A stretch of DNA of 64,000 nucleotides from Volutella citrinella (GCA_034401135.1 JAWZSP010000008.1:1364001-1428000); one strand, 5' to 3'. Counted from the first letter of the stretch, positions 30,380 to 43,421 are shown. Translations and numbers: made by a program. The notes: generated by a model from the sequence alone, not told the origin.

Positions 30380-31904
30380 CTAGAAACTGGGAATATGGGT
30401 GCCAATGTTCTTCTGGTTGGCCAGTTTGACCAGCTGCATGCCCACAACGAGATCCATCAGGGCAAGGCCGACACTCTTGTAGATGACAGTGCCGTCCCTC
30501 AACCAACGCGCAAGGCCGTCCTCCTCCTTCTTCTTCTTCTCTTGGTCCGAAGCATTTGAGCCTCGTCGAAAATGCAACAACCCAGACCTTTTGCCTCCCG
30601 AGCCTCCCGAGCCGGACGGGCTGCTGGACCGCGATTTGCTCTTGCCACTGCCGCCAAACACGCTCGACATGGCTGACGACCTGTCATGGACGTCGAGCTT
30701 CTCAAAGTCGGAAGAAACTGATGCCTGGCTGCTCGAGACTTCGGATTCGGACTCTTCCAGAGCCAGTCGGTGCAGCATGACAAGCTCTCCTAACCTGCAG
30801 TTCCTGTCAGCGAGGGTCTCATGACATTGGGATGTCTCAGGCAGCGACTTACTCGACGAGCTGATGCGGCCCAATCTGTGCATCGATGATCTCGCCGGCT
30901 TCTCTCAGCACACCCTCCAAGTTATCCACGACAATGACACCGCCCTCGGGGGCATGCTTGTGGAAATGCCGGTGGGGCTTGTCATGCGACTTGGTTACCA
31001 TGTGGAGGAGCTCCTCAGGCAGCTCCCTCATCTTGGGAGTGTAGCTGCCTACGGCTACAATCAGGCGTCCCTTCTTCCGACCTTCATGCGAAGTCAAAAT
31101 ACTCCCCTCAAACAGCGGCTCCTGCGACGCCGTGCAGCAGTAGATGACATCCGCTTCGAAGACTTGCTCCATCTGGAGCCGGTAGTAGTCGTGGAAGGTC
31201 GGGGTCAGCAAGCCAAACTTGGCATCCGACCAGCCCTCGCGTTCCTTGACATGGCCGGGGATGCGAGCGAACTTCTTGAGCATGTTCGTTGCGGCAACGG
31301 AGAAGCGGCGGTTGATGACGTTGACCGTCTTGATGGTAGAGCCGCGCATCATCAAGGCGAGCCGGACGTGCCAATAGGCCTGGGAGCCGCATCCAAAGAC
31401 GGTCACGGTCTTGACATGGCGCCGGCGGCTCAGTAGGCATGCCGAGGCGAGGGCGGTGCGGAAGCCAGTCAGCGCACTGGCGTGGACGAACCCTATGGGG
31501 GACCCGTCTGGAGAGAACAGGGTCATGACACCAGTCGGGCCGATGCGCTTGGTGTTTGGTTCACTGGCATCGGCTGCAGACAAGGACACCACTGTGACGA
31601 TGCGTTAGATACTGGTCGCGGGGCAAGGCGCAAGAGGACCGCGGATGTTCGCCCGCCAGCACTGACCTTTGCATCCCATGCCCGGAGGACCGCACGACGG
31701 CATGTACAGCGTCTTGGCCGCCGTCTCGGCGTGGAACGTGGCTCGACGGTGAGGTTGCTGATACCCCTCCAGCGGAGTCTTCACACTGGTGGAGAACTCA
31801 TGAAGTGCCTCGGACAAGATCCCGCGAAGCTCGTCGAGCTCATCTAGCTCAAGGCCCTCGAGGATGGCGTTGACCTGCTCGTCGGAGAGCACTGTTAGCG
31901 CCAT
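30380..31904 (-). CDS. Ornithine cyclodeaminase / mu-crystallin family protein
   Basis: NAD(P)-dependent Rossmann-fold enzyme family whose members include ornithine cyclodeaminase, ketimine reductases and alanine dehydrogenase. Three exons: 31904-31667, 31591-30853 and 30794-30380, giving 463 aa. The nucleotide-binding motif VFGCGSQAYWHVRLAL is at about residue 147, the N-terminal catalytic fold has MPSCGPPGMGCK, and the substrate region has RRFSVAATN and IYCCTASQEPLF. The C-terminal third contains a Ser/Gly/Lys-rich insertion of about 75 residues (SSQASVSSDFEKLDVHD ... KKKKEEDG) between GELVMLHRLALEE and RWLRDGTVIYKSVGLALMD, which makes the protein longer than bacterial homologues. The exact substrate cannot be read from sequence. 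Introns of 75 and 58 nt are unambiguous. Confidence 0.88.
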
Positions 31905-33522
31905 GGTTGTGTGCTCGAAATCAGCAATATCTCTCTCTGTGTCGGCAACGCAGCTTTGCGATGTATTGTCGTGACAGCCGGTGCGGGATCCGGAGGGGCG
32001 GAAGCCCGTAGTCGCTTGATAAGCAGTTGACTAACTGCAGAAGCTTTCTCTCTCTATAATAAGAGAGCCAGGGATTATCCGAGTCTCTGTGAGGTGGAGG
32101 ATTCGGGCAAGTTGCTAGTAGAGTTGAGTGTTTCTTCCAGGGTCCCTCCAAGCCTGGACTGGTTGAGCATTGGTGTCATTGTTGCCATGGCTCGGCTCGA
32201 GGCCTGATCCCCACATGCAAACCACTGAGTGCTGAGCCGCATCTCTAGGCTTTGGCGGGATTTCAGTAGCCGGGGTGTCGGATCCGGACTTCCGCGCCGC
32301 AAGTCCACGCAATGGATGGACAAGGCAGGATGGACTGCTGCTTGATAGAAGCTTACTGTGCCTTTCCAAGACGGCCTCGTATTCTAACTCGAGGGGTGAG
32401 AACACGACCATGCTCAGCAGCCGTCTGGGACTCGTTGATGAGTCCGGGCGTATCTCCGAGTCACGCAAGGAGGTGTTTGAGAGGAGCTTGCCTCCATCAC
32501 CAAGATAGAAACAGCAATTGCCCGTCTGAGTCTCTGGGTCGTTTACTATGCGAAAGCCAAGACCTGCTGCCAAGAGGGAGGACCCATTGAATCGCATCGA
32601 CCCGTACTCCGTACTCGTACTCCAGTGATTGTGCCAAGTGTCTTGGCGGTCATTGCCCACCCATCGCGGCAGCGCTCCATCCGAGCCTTCTCAGGCTTCT
32701 CGCTTTGATAACTGGGGGCCTTGTCCAGCCCAGGCTTTGTTGTGTCGCTGCACTGCCGCTCCCACTGTCAGAGTGCTGGCCACCGGCCGCGTAGCTGTCG
32801 TACGTCACTCATCACCCTGAGAAAAGGCGCTGCCTAATCGGCCAAGCTTACTACTAAAGAGGCGAGGCGACCAGATACGGCGGAACAAAGTTGTGCAACA
32901 GCATACGTACACCAGTCCAGCCACTCCTCGTCCAACATACCAGCGCCCAGTGCACAAATTGACCGCCGTCGCTCGTTCACCCGTCGACACTCCCATTCTC
33001 TGTCTCAGCGCCGTCTCAGGCCTATTCCATCATTTCGGAGCCCGAATCCCCCCTCCACTGGTGCCCGCCCCCCTGTAGCAACAGCCCTACACCCAATCAG
33101 CGCCCGGGATCCCGGCCAGCCAGCCCCAACAACGGTCGTAAATAGTGGACAGCCAGGCCAGGCGCCCCGCCACCCGCTAGCGACGGAGCATTCTAGCGCA
33201 AAGCACCACCGCCAGCCTCCCAGCAATTTTGGGCCCCGGTCGAGCCAAGGTTCCCGCCCGAAAAGGCTACGTGCATCATTTCCACGACGACCCGTGCTGC
33301 TGACTGGAACCTCGTCCGTCTTTCGACATCGCCATCGCAATCGCATCCATCGCACAGCGTCGCCGCCATCGCCTCTCCGCGCATCCGTACACGAACTCGC
33401 TATCTGTCCCCTCTCGCCTTCCTGCCCGTCGCGCGCGATCAGCTTGATCCGCCAGCCAGCGCCAGCTTCCCTCGTCGCCCCGTTCCAGCCGCCGAAGTAC
33501 CACCTCGACGCTATCTGTCAAC
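31905..33522. other. Divergent promoter region
   Basis: About 1.6 kb between the cyclodeaminase-family gene and tvp18. It has no supported gene. The 300 bp before tvp18 are C/T-rich, as in many fungal leaders. Confidence 0.4.
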
Positions 33523-34240
33523 ATGAGTCTCAAGGAGGAGTTCCAGACCCGAAACTTCAGTACGCTCCAACACGTGATGCCATAGTTGTATGCTGGAGCC
33601 ATGCTAATTGGATTTACAGGCATTTACGGACAATGGTAGGCCACGACTCTGTCGCATCGATGCTTGAGCCCGAGCTCTCCTTAAAAACAAGCTCCTTGAC
33701 GGGACGGAGCTACCCCCGGGCTCCCGCTATCGATACGAAACAGATACAGAGCATCGCTGACGAATGATTGATACAGGCTGGGCATTCTTTGCGTCCTTAT
33801 CTGCTTTGCTGTCGGCATTGCCAACATCTTCTCCAGCCTGTTTAACCCCATCATCATCATCTTCTGCGCTCTCTGCATGTACGACGCTTCCATTCCTGAA
33901 CAACGTGCACCTCGAAACCGGTCACTAACTCGTCTCCAGTGCCTCTGCCTTCATCATCATCTTCATCGAGGTCCCGCTTCTTCTCAAGGTCTGCCCCACG
34001 TCAGGCAACTTCGACAACTTCGTTCGCAAGATCACCACCAACTATATGCGCGCCGCTGCCTACGGAGTCATGTCCCTCATCCAGTGGCTCAGCATCATCA
34101 AGAACGCCACCAGCCTGATCGCCGCCGCCGTCTTCCTTCTCCTGACGGCCCTCTGCTACGCCCTGGCCGGTCTCAAGGGCCAGGCCTTCGTCGGCAGCAA
34201 GACCCTGGGTGGCCAGGGTGTTGCGCAGATGATTGTGTAA
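33523..34240 (+). CDS. tvp18: Golgi membrane protein TVP18
   Basis: Small tetraspan protein of late Golgi/Tlg2-containing vesicles; its molecular role is poorly defined. Four exons: 33523-33559 (37 nt), 33620-33635 (16 nt), 33777-33878 and 33940-34240, giving 151 aa. The protein starts MSLKEEFQTRNFSIYGQW. Membrane segments follow at about residues 18-34 (LGILCVLICFAVGIANIF), 38-60 (IIIIFCALCIASAFIIIFI), 85-104 and 108-126 (LIAAAVFLLLTALCYALAGL). The 16-nt micro-exon encodes only SIYGQ and part of W, yet both flanks and the conserved IYGQW require it. The four segments and total length match the family. Confidence 0.9.
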
Positions 34241-37200
34241 AGCCCTCACACTCGAAACCCGAACGAGACAACCATGCAGGGTTTCGATGACCGATTATGA
34301 GGGAGGCGACGAAAATGAGACGCTCCAATCGGAGTCCAACCACGATTGAGGGCAGCAGGAATGTGAGAGGCGGACCACCACTACAGTTGAAGCATTTGTA
34401 CAGAGGTCTTTGCCTTTGAGGGGAAGGAAGTTTCTATCTCGAATGAGTTACGGCCTCTGCTGGAGAGCACTGGCCTGCATACCCGGCTAGGGATTCGGCG
34501 TCTGGGATGAGGGATGGCTTACGTTGACTCGAAGTAGTTTGTTTACATTTGACGGGTTTAATGCGACAAGTATACTTGACTGACGGTTCTCAATGTCTTC
34601 CATCAATTCCGACCCTGAGCCAGCATATGCCCGAGCAGCCGACCAATACTCGTCGCCTCGGCAAACTCCTTGCCCATTAAGAGAAGTTGGGGATCATATC
34701 AGCTAATTGAGAGCGAATTGAAGAGGCATAGCACGAATGCCACTTTTAGCAAGGGGACGTCAGCGTTGAACGATGAGAGTGTGCCACCATCAGGGAATAA
34801 AATGACACAGATTGAAGCAGCCTTCCAACGTGCACCCAGCAGCATGCTCAAGGAAGTGAAGCGTTCCTCAAATGCTGAAACCCCATGGACCAGTCAGTGT
34901 CATGACTCCATGTCTTCACTCGACGGGGTTCGCCCGGTTCTTCAAGCCCGTGGTAATATGTCTTCGAAACGAACGAAACTGATCCCCACGAAGCGAAAGG
35001 CTGCATCCGGCTCCCATTTATTATGGATCACACCTTCAACTTACTGCCCTTCCTGTATCATCTTGTTGGTCGTTTTTGCGACTGGAAATTTGAAGCAATG
35101 TAAAAGCATTTAAAAAAGGTGTCTCCATCGGGTTGGTCATAAGGGCTCTGAAGGCCCCCCAACCTGCCTCGCTCCGTTCTCCTACTAGGCGATGTCTTGA
35201 TACGGCACACCTTTGGGTCATTCTCTCGATGCTGAAAAAGTTTGCCTTTGCGGATGATGGAGCCTTGTCGAGGGGAGCATTGCATCAAGTCCAGCCACAT
35301 ACCGTGCACACTCTTGTTCATGAATATCCACGCCGTCTGCTCAGACAGTCTGAGCACGGCTGTAACTACATGTAGTATTTCGGTTTGTAATAACTGCTAT
35401 CTTCTGGTAAATTGGCCGACGGCCTAATTTCCAAGTAGATAGCTGCCCACCACTTGCATTGACATAACTCCAGTCCATCGATCAGCGGAAAGTGTTTCGG
35501 CAATGTCAGAGTCTTTGACAGAGTGAGTCTAACTGACCCCGGCGAACACTGGATGGAAGGAAAGAGCGTGGCTAGCATCATTCAGGTGTGAAAATCTAAA
35601 CTCATAGCATCTTAGCTCATAGCCTTGGATGTGATTTGCGCGTTTCACTGAATATAAACCAAATAGAACACAACCATGACACTAGCAGTCATTGAAATAC
35701 CAGAGCAATAGGGCTTTTTTTTCTTTATGCTGTCTTATTCAGTTCTTGCATATCATAAATCCATCGCCTTTGGTTACGGTGCCTGCCAGTCGCTGTATTC
35801 TGGCCGGAGTCAACTGCAGGCTTGCGTTTTTGGACCCAACGACCAAGACGCGAATTTTGGGTGAGGTAAACTTCTTTATCATCATGATTCTAGTATTTCA
35901 AACACGAGCCATATCAACATCATCGTCATCATTTTACGCCTACCATGCTCAGAGTTTTGGCATTCCCTTCACTGTGGTTCATGCCCCTGGGCACCATCTG
36001 GGAATTTTTGAATAGCATCAGCATTGTACGATGAATCTTCGTGACTTTAAAGCAGGCATTTACGATCACATTGTATTTCAGGATACATTCTGCTCAGAAC
36101 TTAATAGCAAAAGTTGCCACCGATAGATAATTACTCCCTTGTCAACCGCATTCCAGCAACACTGAATAAATGAAAACCACGTTAGATTAAATCTTGAAAC
36201 TACTGTCTGTTATACATTCAACTTGCAAACTTACATGGGGATAAACTAACAAGCCAGCCGTTGAAAACCTGGCGTTGACTAGTTGTTGGACAGGCCAATA
36301 TGAATGTTCGGTGCACAACGACCACGGGTACGGTGTCACTCCCTTTCAGGAGACCTGGGTTCGATCTTGGTTACTTCTGCACCAAAATACACAAGGCCCA
36401 TCCTCGACATCAACTATGACGTTGTCCCTACTTCACAGTGGCAAGGAGGGCTGGACCCGATATCACCAGACACCATGCGGGAACATGAAGTATTTGATCG
36501 GCTTTAGGAAGGAAAGATGGGGTTTGAATGTGTAACGACTTGAACGGCATACCCCAAGGGCTAGTGACTTCTATGTCAATCTTTGGAATGTCTAACTTGA
36601 CAAGAAAATAGCATAGCGCGAGTTGGGCTACAATGTCGGTAGCAAATAAAACTGTGCATCCGAATGGATCCGATTCTCTCATCTGCCAAAGCCTCATGAA
36701 TTGCGACGTGAGATTGCGTAGCCCGGTCGGTTTGCAGATGTCAATCGCTCCATGTCTTATCTCAACATGAAGACTTGAGTCTTGTGTCTTGCGTGTTGAG
36801 TCTTTGGGTCGAGCTCAGATTGTAAGTGACGCCAACACATACGGTGATAGATGCCCCGGAGAGAAGAGGCTACACCCAATTACAACCTCCCGGGGGATAA
36901 AACTACAAGTCAAAGATTACATGGCCAGTTGCTTGTCTTCAGAAAAGCCCGGCATTTGATTCCACGGGCGAGTGCATTTACACTTGCATCAATTGTGTGT
37001 GTACATGCACGGACTTATTAGGATAAGTCAAACGCAAGCTTCCCTCACCAAGAGCGTGGCTGTTCGAGAGGATGCAGAAGAATCTCAGGAGAAGTTGCAA
37101 GCATGAAATCTCCAACCGCACTGCGTAAAGCAATGCCCGAACATTGTGGGTGATGTCCTTGTTGCTAAATCTGGGCGGTGGCCGGGGTCCCACTTAAAGC

Positions 37201-40200
37201 CTCATGACTGCAAAAAGCCCAGGCCCCCAGATAGCCGAGCGCTTGTGAGCAATGAAAGGTTACGGTGAGGAAAATTCTGCTTGATCCCCTGGCCCAGGCC
37301 TGTCAATTGAGCGCGGCCTTCGACTATTCACCCAGATTAGAGATAGTTCCTCGGCCCGCGACTAAAATCAACGGTGCACATGATGCTGGTGCACACACAC
37401 GAACGCTGGGTCATGGGATGGATACCACGCACCGATCAACCGGCGGTGGCACTGTCCCGGCGGTCCACTATCGCACAGTTTCTATTTACAGTGCGGCGGA
37501 CGGTATCCCCGATGCCCATGACGCCATGCGATTCGCAGGTGAAAATCCCTTTTGCACTGCTCCACGCTGGCGTACATCAGTCAACCTAACCTGGCAGCCC
37601 GAGTGTCGGCGGGTGAGAAAAGTGTAATTGTGAATTGCAAAATCCTGAATGCCTCGCCCCCATTCCATCACTGAAAACGACATCCCGACCCCCTAGTCTC
37701 TGACATGCTCCATGGAGCGAGCCTACACCCCACCTGCTGAAGTTTCCATGGTGCCGGGCGGGACCTGGGTCAACCTAGTGAGAGCTAGGAGCCGACACAT
37801 CACGAGGGCTGCAGGTCTTTGCACTAGCATCCCCCAACGTAGTGGCTCCAACCGTGAAGCAGCAGACTGGACCGTTGACAGCCGGATCGTTGACGAGTGT
37901 ATAGACGATGATGAAGCCTCTTTGGACTTCCGCGTGACCAAGGCAAAACCCTTTTAGCCATCTCTGCTCGAACTGAGATGGCCGTGACCACGTCTTGGGA
38001 GCGTGGACTTCTACTTAGTAGTTACAACAATACGCATGGGGGTCGGAAATGCGAAACCAGCTGTGCGCTGTTGGTGTCACCGGTGTCACAGGCTTGTTTA
38101 GGATTGTCATTGTGCAATGCCTTCCGTCCCGTGCAAGCACTGTCTAGCTTAGCTCCCCAGCACTTTATTATTGCAAGAGGCACCTGACATATCTCGCCTA
38201 GATGGTGAACAAGAATCCCAACAGTATCGGAAGGTAAGTTGTTTGATACGGAGAATATACAAGATTGCGTTGCCTAACTGCTCCATTTGCTGTTTCTTCC
38301 CAACGCGTGGCCGGTCCTGCACGCTGAGGTTCTCGAAACACCGTTTCCCTAAACACACCACAGTGGCGTGGCAAAGGCCGCAACTATCCCGGTCATGTCA
38401 CCTACCTTATGAAAGCACATGAAGACGCCCGTGGAGGTTCTATTATTATTAAAATCGATTCGTAATAAAGACGCATTGATGTACAGTAGTCCTGGAGAAC
38501 AAGCCCTTTGCAGCCCTTGACCACTCACGACCTGGGCTGGGAACGGCGACCTGCAGCACATCAACTGCAACCCCGTCACCTCAGACCGTCGGTCTGCCAA
38601 GCCGCCACCAAATGGAAGTGCAGGAATTTCCAATTCAGGCTGGCATCAGCACCGACAAACCGTTGGTGCATGGGTGTATGTACATGTACTGTACTGTACT
38701 GCATAAGGTAGCGCTGCTCCGTTGCAGCAACGGGCTGGACTGCAGAGACTTACTGCAGAGACTTACTGCACAGCACTTCACCGTCGCCGCCAAACACTGT
38801 GGCAAGCCGGAGGAACGCCATACTGTGTGCGGTGGGATACATGCCCCGCACCGGTCTTGTCCCTGGCAGCTGCCTTTTGCAGAAAATGCAGCGGGAATAG
38901 TCCGGTGCCTGGCTAAGTGCCTCGGATAAACGGAGAAGAGGAAGAAGCATTGTGATGACGACGAGCTATCAAGTACGGAGTAGGTAGTGGTACAATAGCA
39001 AATGGCATTGCATCGTGCTGGGCCAGCGTACAGCTTACAGGTGTATGAAATGGCCGTAACATGGTTGGGTGGGCTACAGGGGAGCAATGCCGCTTCCGTC
39101 GAGGGGCTAGGAGTGGTGGCATCATGCGGGGTGGCGCACTGTGCGTAGGTGGGGCAGATGGGGACGAGTTTGGAGCTTGGGCCTGACTGACATGAGCCAC
39201 CGCCAAAGTGACGGAAACTGGAACCGGAGTCTCTTGCCGGCCGACTTTGCGCCCGCGAGCAACGCAGAAAACGAGCAGCAAGACCTGGCAAATTCGTGTC
39301 CCCGGCGACGGTACCCGAGGCTCTCCGCAGAAGCATACGACGGAGAATTCTCCAGCACCTGCAAGCTGCCTGGATGGCCCTGACGATCCAAGACGTCAGT
39401 CAGCCACGGATTGACATGCTGAGGCCGGAGCAGCCACCGGCCCCATTGGGTCATCGGAGAGACCACAGTGCGTGATCGGCGACGTCTCGCACAGTCGACT
39501 TGGCGCCATAGCTATCCTTGTTTTCGCGACCAGTGTCCATGTCTGTGACGCTGGCAGAGGTCATTCACCTCGTCAATGGCACTGGCCACTGGGGCCCGGC
39601 CCCATCGTCTGGCGTCACCTGGACGGCGAGGGAATTGGCATTGGTTTGCTGCTATGCTGCTTGGGGCTTCACTCCCTGGGGTTTCCCTCTCAGGGCGTCC
39701 TCCTGGCCAGGGCGGCAAGGGATATAAAGCAATTGAGGCCTCCTCTGGGCTGCTGGCCTCGCCTGGCGCTGACGCTACTCTGCTCTGTGCTGCACCGCGT
39801 GGTTCTGGATTCCGTTCCAGTTGGCATAAAACTCCATCTGTCGCATTCTTCCGCGAGCGGCAGTGTCAATCCTTGATTGATTGACACAGATTGATACACA
39901 CGCCCAATCGAGCGCCTATTTTGGGGATACTCCCCTCTCTCCCATACCAATCACGGCCTCCCCATTGGTAAGTCCTCCCAGACCGCGGTGTGCAGCGGCC
40001 GCAGCGTGCGCCATCCCCCCTCTGTCCTGATAGCGGGCCGGTGAGAGCTGCCCTTGGCGATAAGCTGGCGCTCAGCCTCCTCCCTCCCGCCCTGTATCTG
40101 TTAGCCTCTCGGCCAGGCGGGATGATGGAAGACGGACGGCGCAGGAGAAGACGAGGGCTGGCAGGCTAGTGGCCACTGTGCCCACGGCATTCCCTCTGCG

Positions 40201-40580
40201 CTTTGCTGCTTCGAGCGGCGCGCGTGAGCTTGGTGATGCCCCTGGCCCTGACCTGGACCCGGTCTTTTTTCCCTCCAGCTACGGACTACGTATCCAGCTA
40301 TCGCTGCTGCCCGGGCCCGATTGACTCAGGACCGGGCGCTTTGTTGCTGGGGCCGCGTAGCTGCCGTCGAAACTCTCTGCCCGCTCAATGCTGATCCGGC
40401 TTTGCGCCCCGTCTAGGCCTCTGGGATAATACCGAGTACATAACACCGGCTCCATCACCCCCCTAAGCTTTGGCTTCTCCCATCCATCCTCTCGCTTGCC
40501 CCCCAAAAGGTGCAAGTGTCATTTCGTCCATTTGCCTCCCGCCATCCCGCTCGCCAATTATACGAGCACCAACCTCGACA
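34241..40580. other. Gene-poor stretch of 6.3 kb
   Basis: No frame in this stretch has coherent codon use, a domain or a convincing gene structure. Stop codons are frequent on both strands from about 34300 to 38600, and composition is more AT-rich than around the genes. It includes short GTACT and ACTGCAGAGACTT repeats (38680-38775) and an isolated tRNA-like B-box sequence (36358-36368). The last 1.5 kb (about 39000-40580) is GC-rich and serves as promoter and leader of the AIM21 gene. The nature of the rest (decayed transposon, long promoter, non-coding RNA locus) cannot be decided here. Confidence 0.5.
38739..38775. repeat. Short tandem repeat, 13-14 bp unit
   Basis: ACTGCAGAGACTT occurs twice in succession and is followed by a truncated third copy (ACTGCACAG). 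It is a low-copy minisatellite without an apparent function. Confidence 0.6.
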
Positions 40581-43421
40581 ATGACCGCCGCGACGCTGCA
40601 ACAAACGCCGGCCATACCGCCTCGCCCTGCCCGTAGCCAGGACCAGGCTGATGCTGCCGGCGTCCCCAAGATTCCTTCTCGTCCTACAAAGCGCTTCGAG
40701 CGCTCAATTTCCCCCAATCCCGCCCGCTTTGCGCCCTCGCCCTTGCACGGGGGAATCCCGCCAAAGAGCCCCAGCGCGGCTCGCTTCGACAATGGCAACG
40801 GAGCCAGCGAGCACCCTATCGATCGATCGAGTAGCCTTGCTATGCCAAATGTTGGCGAAGAGGGCCTCGAATACAGCGCTGTAACCACGGAGCTGAAGGA
40901 AGAGGAGAAGGAAAAGCCAGCCCGTGGCAATTCGCCAGAGCAGACAAGTACTGTGGCCGAGGACCTCAAGCTTCACGCACCCAAGCCCTCGCTGTCTGCC
41001 CACAGCGCCAAGCAGAGGGTGCAGGCCGTTACCCGTACCGACTCTGACAAGGCTGCTTCGTATGGCATCGGCAGGCCATCCGAGTCGGATCGCGCTGTGT
41101 CGCGCGACGGCATCAAGAAGAAGAAGCGCAGCACCAGCACCATCTCAAATGGCGAGAGCCAGACGGATCTACTACTAGATGAAGATGAGCAAGGAATTCC
41201 CGAGATTGGCCAGCGCGTTCCCATGAACCCCCACCTCGGCGACGTCCAGGCGCCGTCCCCTGCCCCTGGCTCAGAAGAGCCCAAGAAGCACCACCATCGC
41301 AAGCATAGCTCACGTGGTGGACCCCCTGGCAGCTACGGCCTCCATGGCCACGGTGTTGCGCCCCAGGACAAGTTCGAAAAGGCGTACTACGAGAAGCACC
41401 CTGAAGTGCTCCAGCGGGAACTGAAGACGCCTCTGCACGATCGCCAGAATGACTTCGCAATGAGCAAAGACGACCTGAACAAGCTCGTCCGCGATACCGC
41501 CAGCCGCCAACCCGGACCCGGTGAGTGAAATCCGCCCCTCTATTGTTTCCGTGGTAGCTGACTCTGATTGTGTACAGCAAATTCTGGCTACCACTCTGCC
41601 CCCACTGACGAGGTGGCTTTCCAAGCCAGCGAGGAGTACTCCCGAATTTCGTCGCCTCAACCCCAGCCATCTGGCGGCGATAACATTCGAGCCTTGTCGT
41701 TCAAGTCTGAGGTGACAGGCCCCAACGGAGAGAAGTTTGTCCACGTGGACGACCCTGAGCACCCCGAGTACCGCTCGTACGGTGAACGCGAAAGCGCCGT
41801 TGACGACGAGGACCACGAGTATAAAGCACCCATTCTTGCTTCCGACGAAGTCCAGAAGGCCCAGACTTCCTATAAGCAGAAGCCTGCCGTCCATCCACCA
41901 CCCGAGCGCCGTGGCAGCTCAGCCGAGATGGACGAGCCTACCAGCAGGCCTGTCAGCAGGCCGACCAGCCGCCCAACGAGCATCTACAAGGAAAACAACT
42001 CCTCACAAGATTTTGGCTCCACGCCTCTTGATGATGTGAAGGAGTATGAGCCGTTGTTCGATGAAGATGGCAACAAGGTGATCCCTAAGAAGAAGCCAAC
42101 TGAGCCAGTCGACCCCAGCAAGGCTCGTCACTATCGATACTTCCCCAGCAAGGACATGTGGGAGGACAGCCCCAACAGTGCGCATTACACCGCCGAGGTT
42201 TCCACCCCGGACATTTCTGAGCAAGTCAGCAAAGAATCGCAAGACGCCAAGGACCGCCCCAAGACGCCTGCGCACGCGTTTGCACAGATCCAGGAGCAAC
42301 TTGCGGAGCAGGAAAAGTTCACTGGCCCAGCTGGCATGTACGAACCCCGATCTGAGGCGAAGCAGATTTGGGAGGGGCAGCCCAAGTCATCAGAGTCGTT
42401 CCTGGACCAGAAGCGACCTAGCGTAGGCCATCGATTCCCCAGTCGTGACGTTTGGGAAGATGTGCCGGACAGCCATGTCTACGAGGCCGAAATCTCCGGT
42501 TCCCCGGCGGACGATAAGAAGCCCGAAATCCCGTCAAGACCGGGCAAGAAGTCGCCCGAGTCATCAGAACGACCGGTGGTCCCCGAGAGGCCGAAGCCCA
42601 GGCAAACTCCTAGTGACGAGGGTCAGGCCCAGCGTCCCCCGGTGTCACAAAAGCCTAAGCCCCAGGTTCCCGCCAGACCTAGCAAATCCCCATCTGGCGA
42701 TTCCAAGGATGGCGAGGTTTCCAAGCCCAAGCCCCCGGTTCCTAGTCGGCCAGTTGGCGGCAAGATCGCAGCTCTGCAGGCTGGATTCATGAGCGACCTC
42801 AACAAGCGCCTTCAGCTGGGCCCTCAAGCCCCCAAGAAGGAGGAACCAAAGCCTGAGGAGGACTTGGTCGAAGAGAAGGAGAAGGCCCCCCTGGCAGACG
42901 CTCGAAAAAGTCGTGCACGCGGGCCCCAGCGCCGTGCCCCCGCCAAGAGCCCCTCTGCTGCTCCCGCCGCGACGCCTGACTTGGCCAAGTCATCCGCACC
43001 TGTTCTGACCTTCTCAATTTCTCAAACCCTGTGGTCGATTGATCCGGAAGAGGGAAGCCTCGATGTCTCAGAAAGGTCGGATACGCCCGCGTCGGCGAAG
43101 AAGGTAGAGTTTGTCGAGGACCTAGAAGAGCCGAAGCTTGAGTCCGTCCCGGCCCAGAAGCCTGCCGTCATCGAAGAGCCTCTAGAGGTAGACAAGGCGG
43201 AACTCCAGGCCGCCGACGAGGTCCCCCCTTCAGAAAACACACCCAAGGAAACGCCTGAAGATACGCCGGCTCCGCCCAAGGAGGCCACCGAGGCTCCTGT
43301 TGAGGAGAAGACGCTGGCCACCAACACCGCGGGCGAAGGCATTCTTGAGGCGGCTGTTGAGAAGAAGGAGGGCGGCAACAATGTCGAGCCTGTGGAAGTT
43401 TCGGATCAGGTCAAGGCCTAA
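40581..43421 (+). CDS. aim21: AIM21-family protein
   Basis: Orthologue of yeast Altered Inheritance of Mitochondria 21, a component of cortical actin patches. Exons 40581-41520 and 41578-43421 (57-nt intron, GTGAGT...GTACAG) give 927 aa. The N-terminus is MTAATLQQTPAIPPRPARSQ with repeated PxxP and IPSRPTKR-type motifs that can bind SH3 domains. A conserved block reads FEKAYYEKHPEVLQREL, then MSKDDLNKLVRDTASR, then GEKFVHVDDPEHPEYRSYG. KARHYRYFPSKDMWEDSPNS and RFPSRDVWEDVPDSHVYEAE are a repeated motif pair. PARPSK/PSRPVGGKIAALQAGFMSDLNKRLQLG precedes an acidic low-complexity tail. The proline motifs make the SYLF-SH3 protein encoded at 16026-17384 a plausible partner, which is inference. Confidence 0.88.

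Noticed and set aside
38635..39466. Minus-strand frames of 114-233 codons
   Set aside because: Composition is low-complexity (Ser/Pro/Cys/Arg) with no domain or splice-supported structure.
40463..40969. Minus-strand frame opposite AIM21 exon 1
   Set aside because: Shadow of a recognised gene; no independent start or domain.
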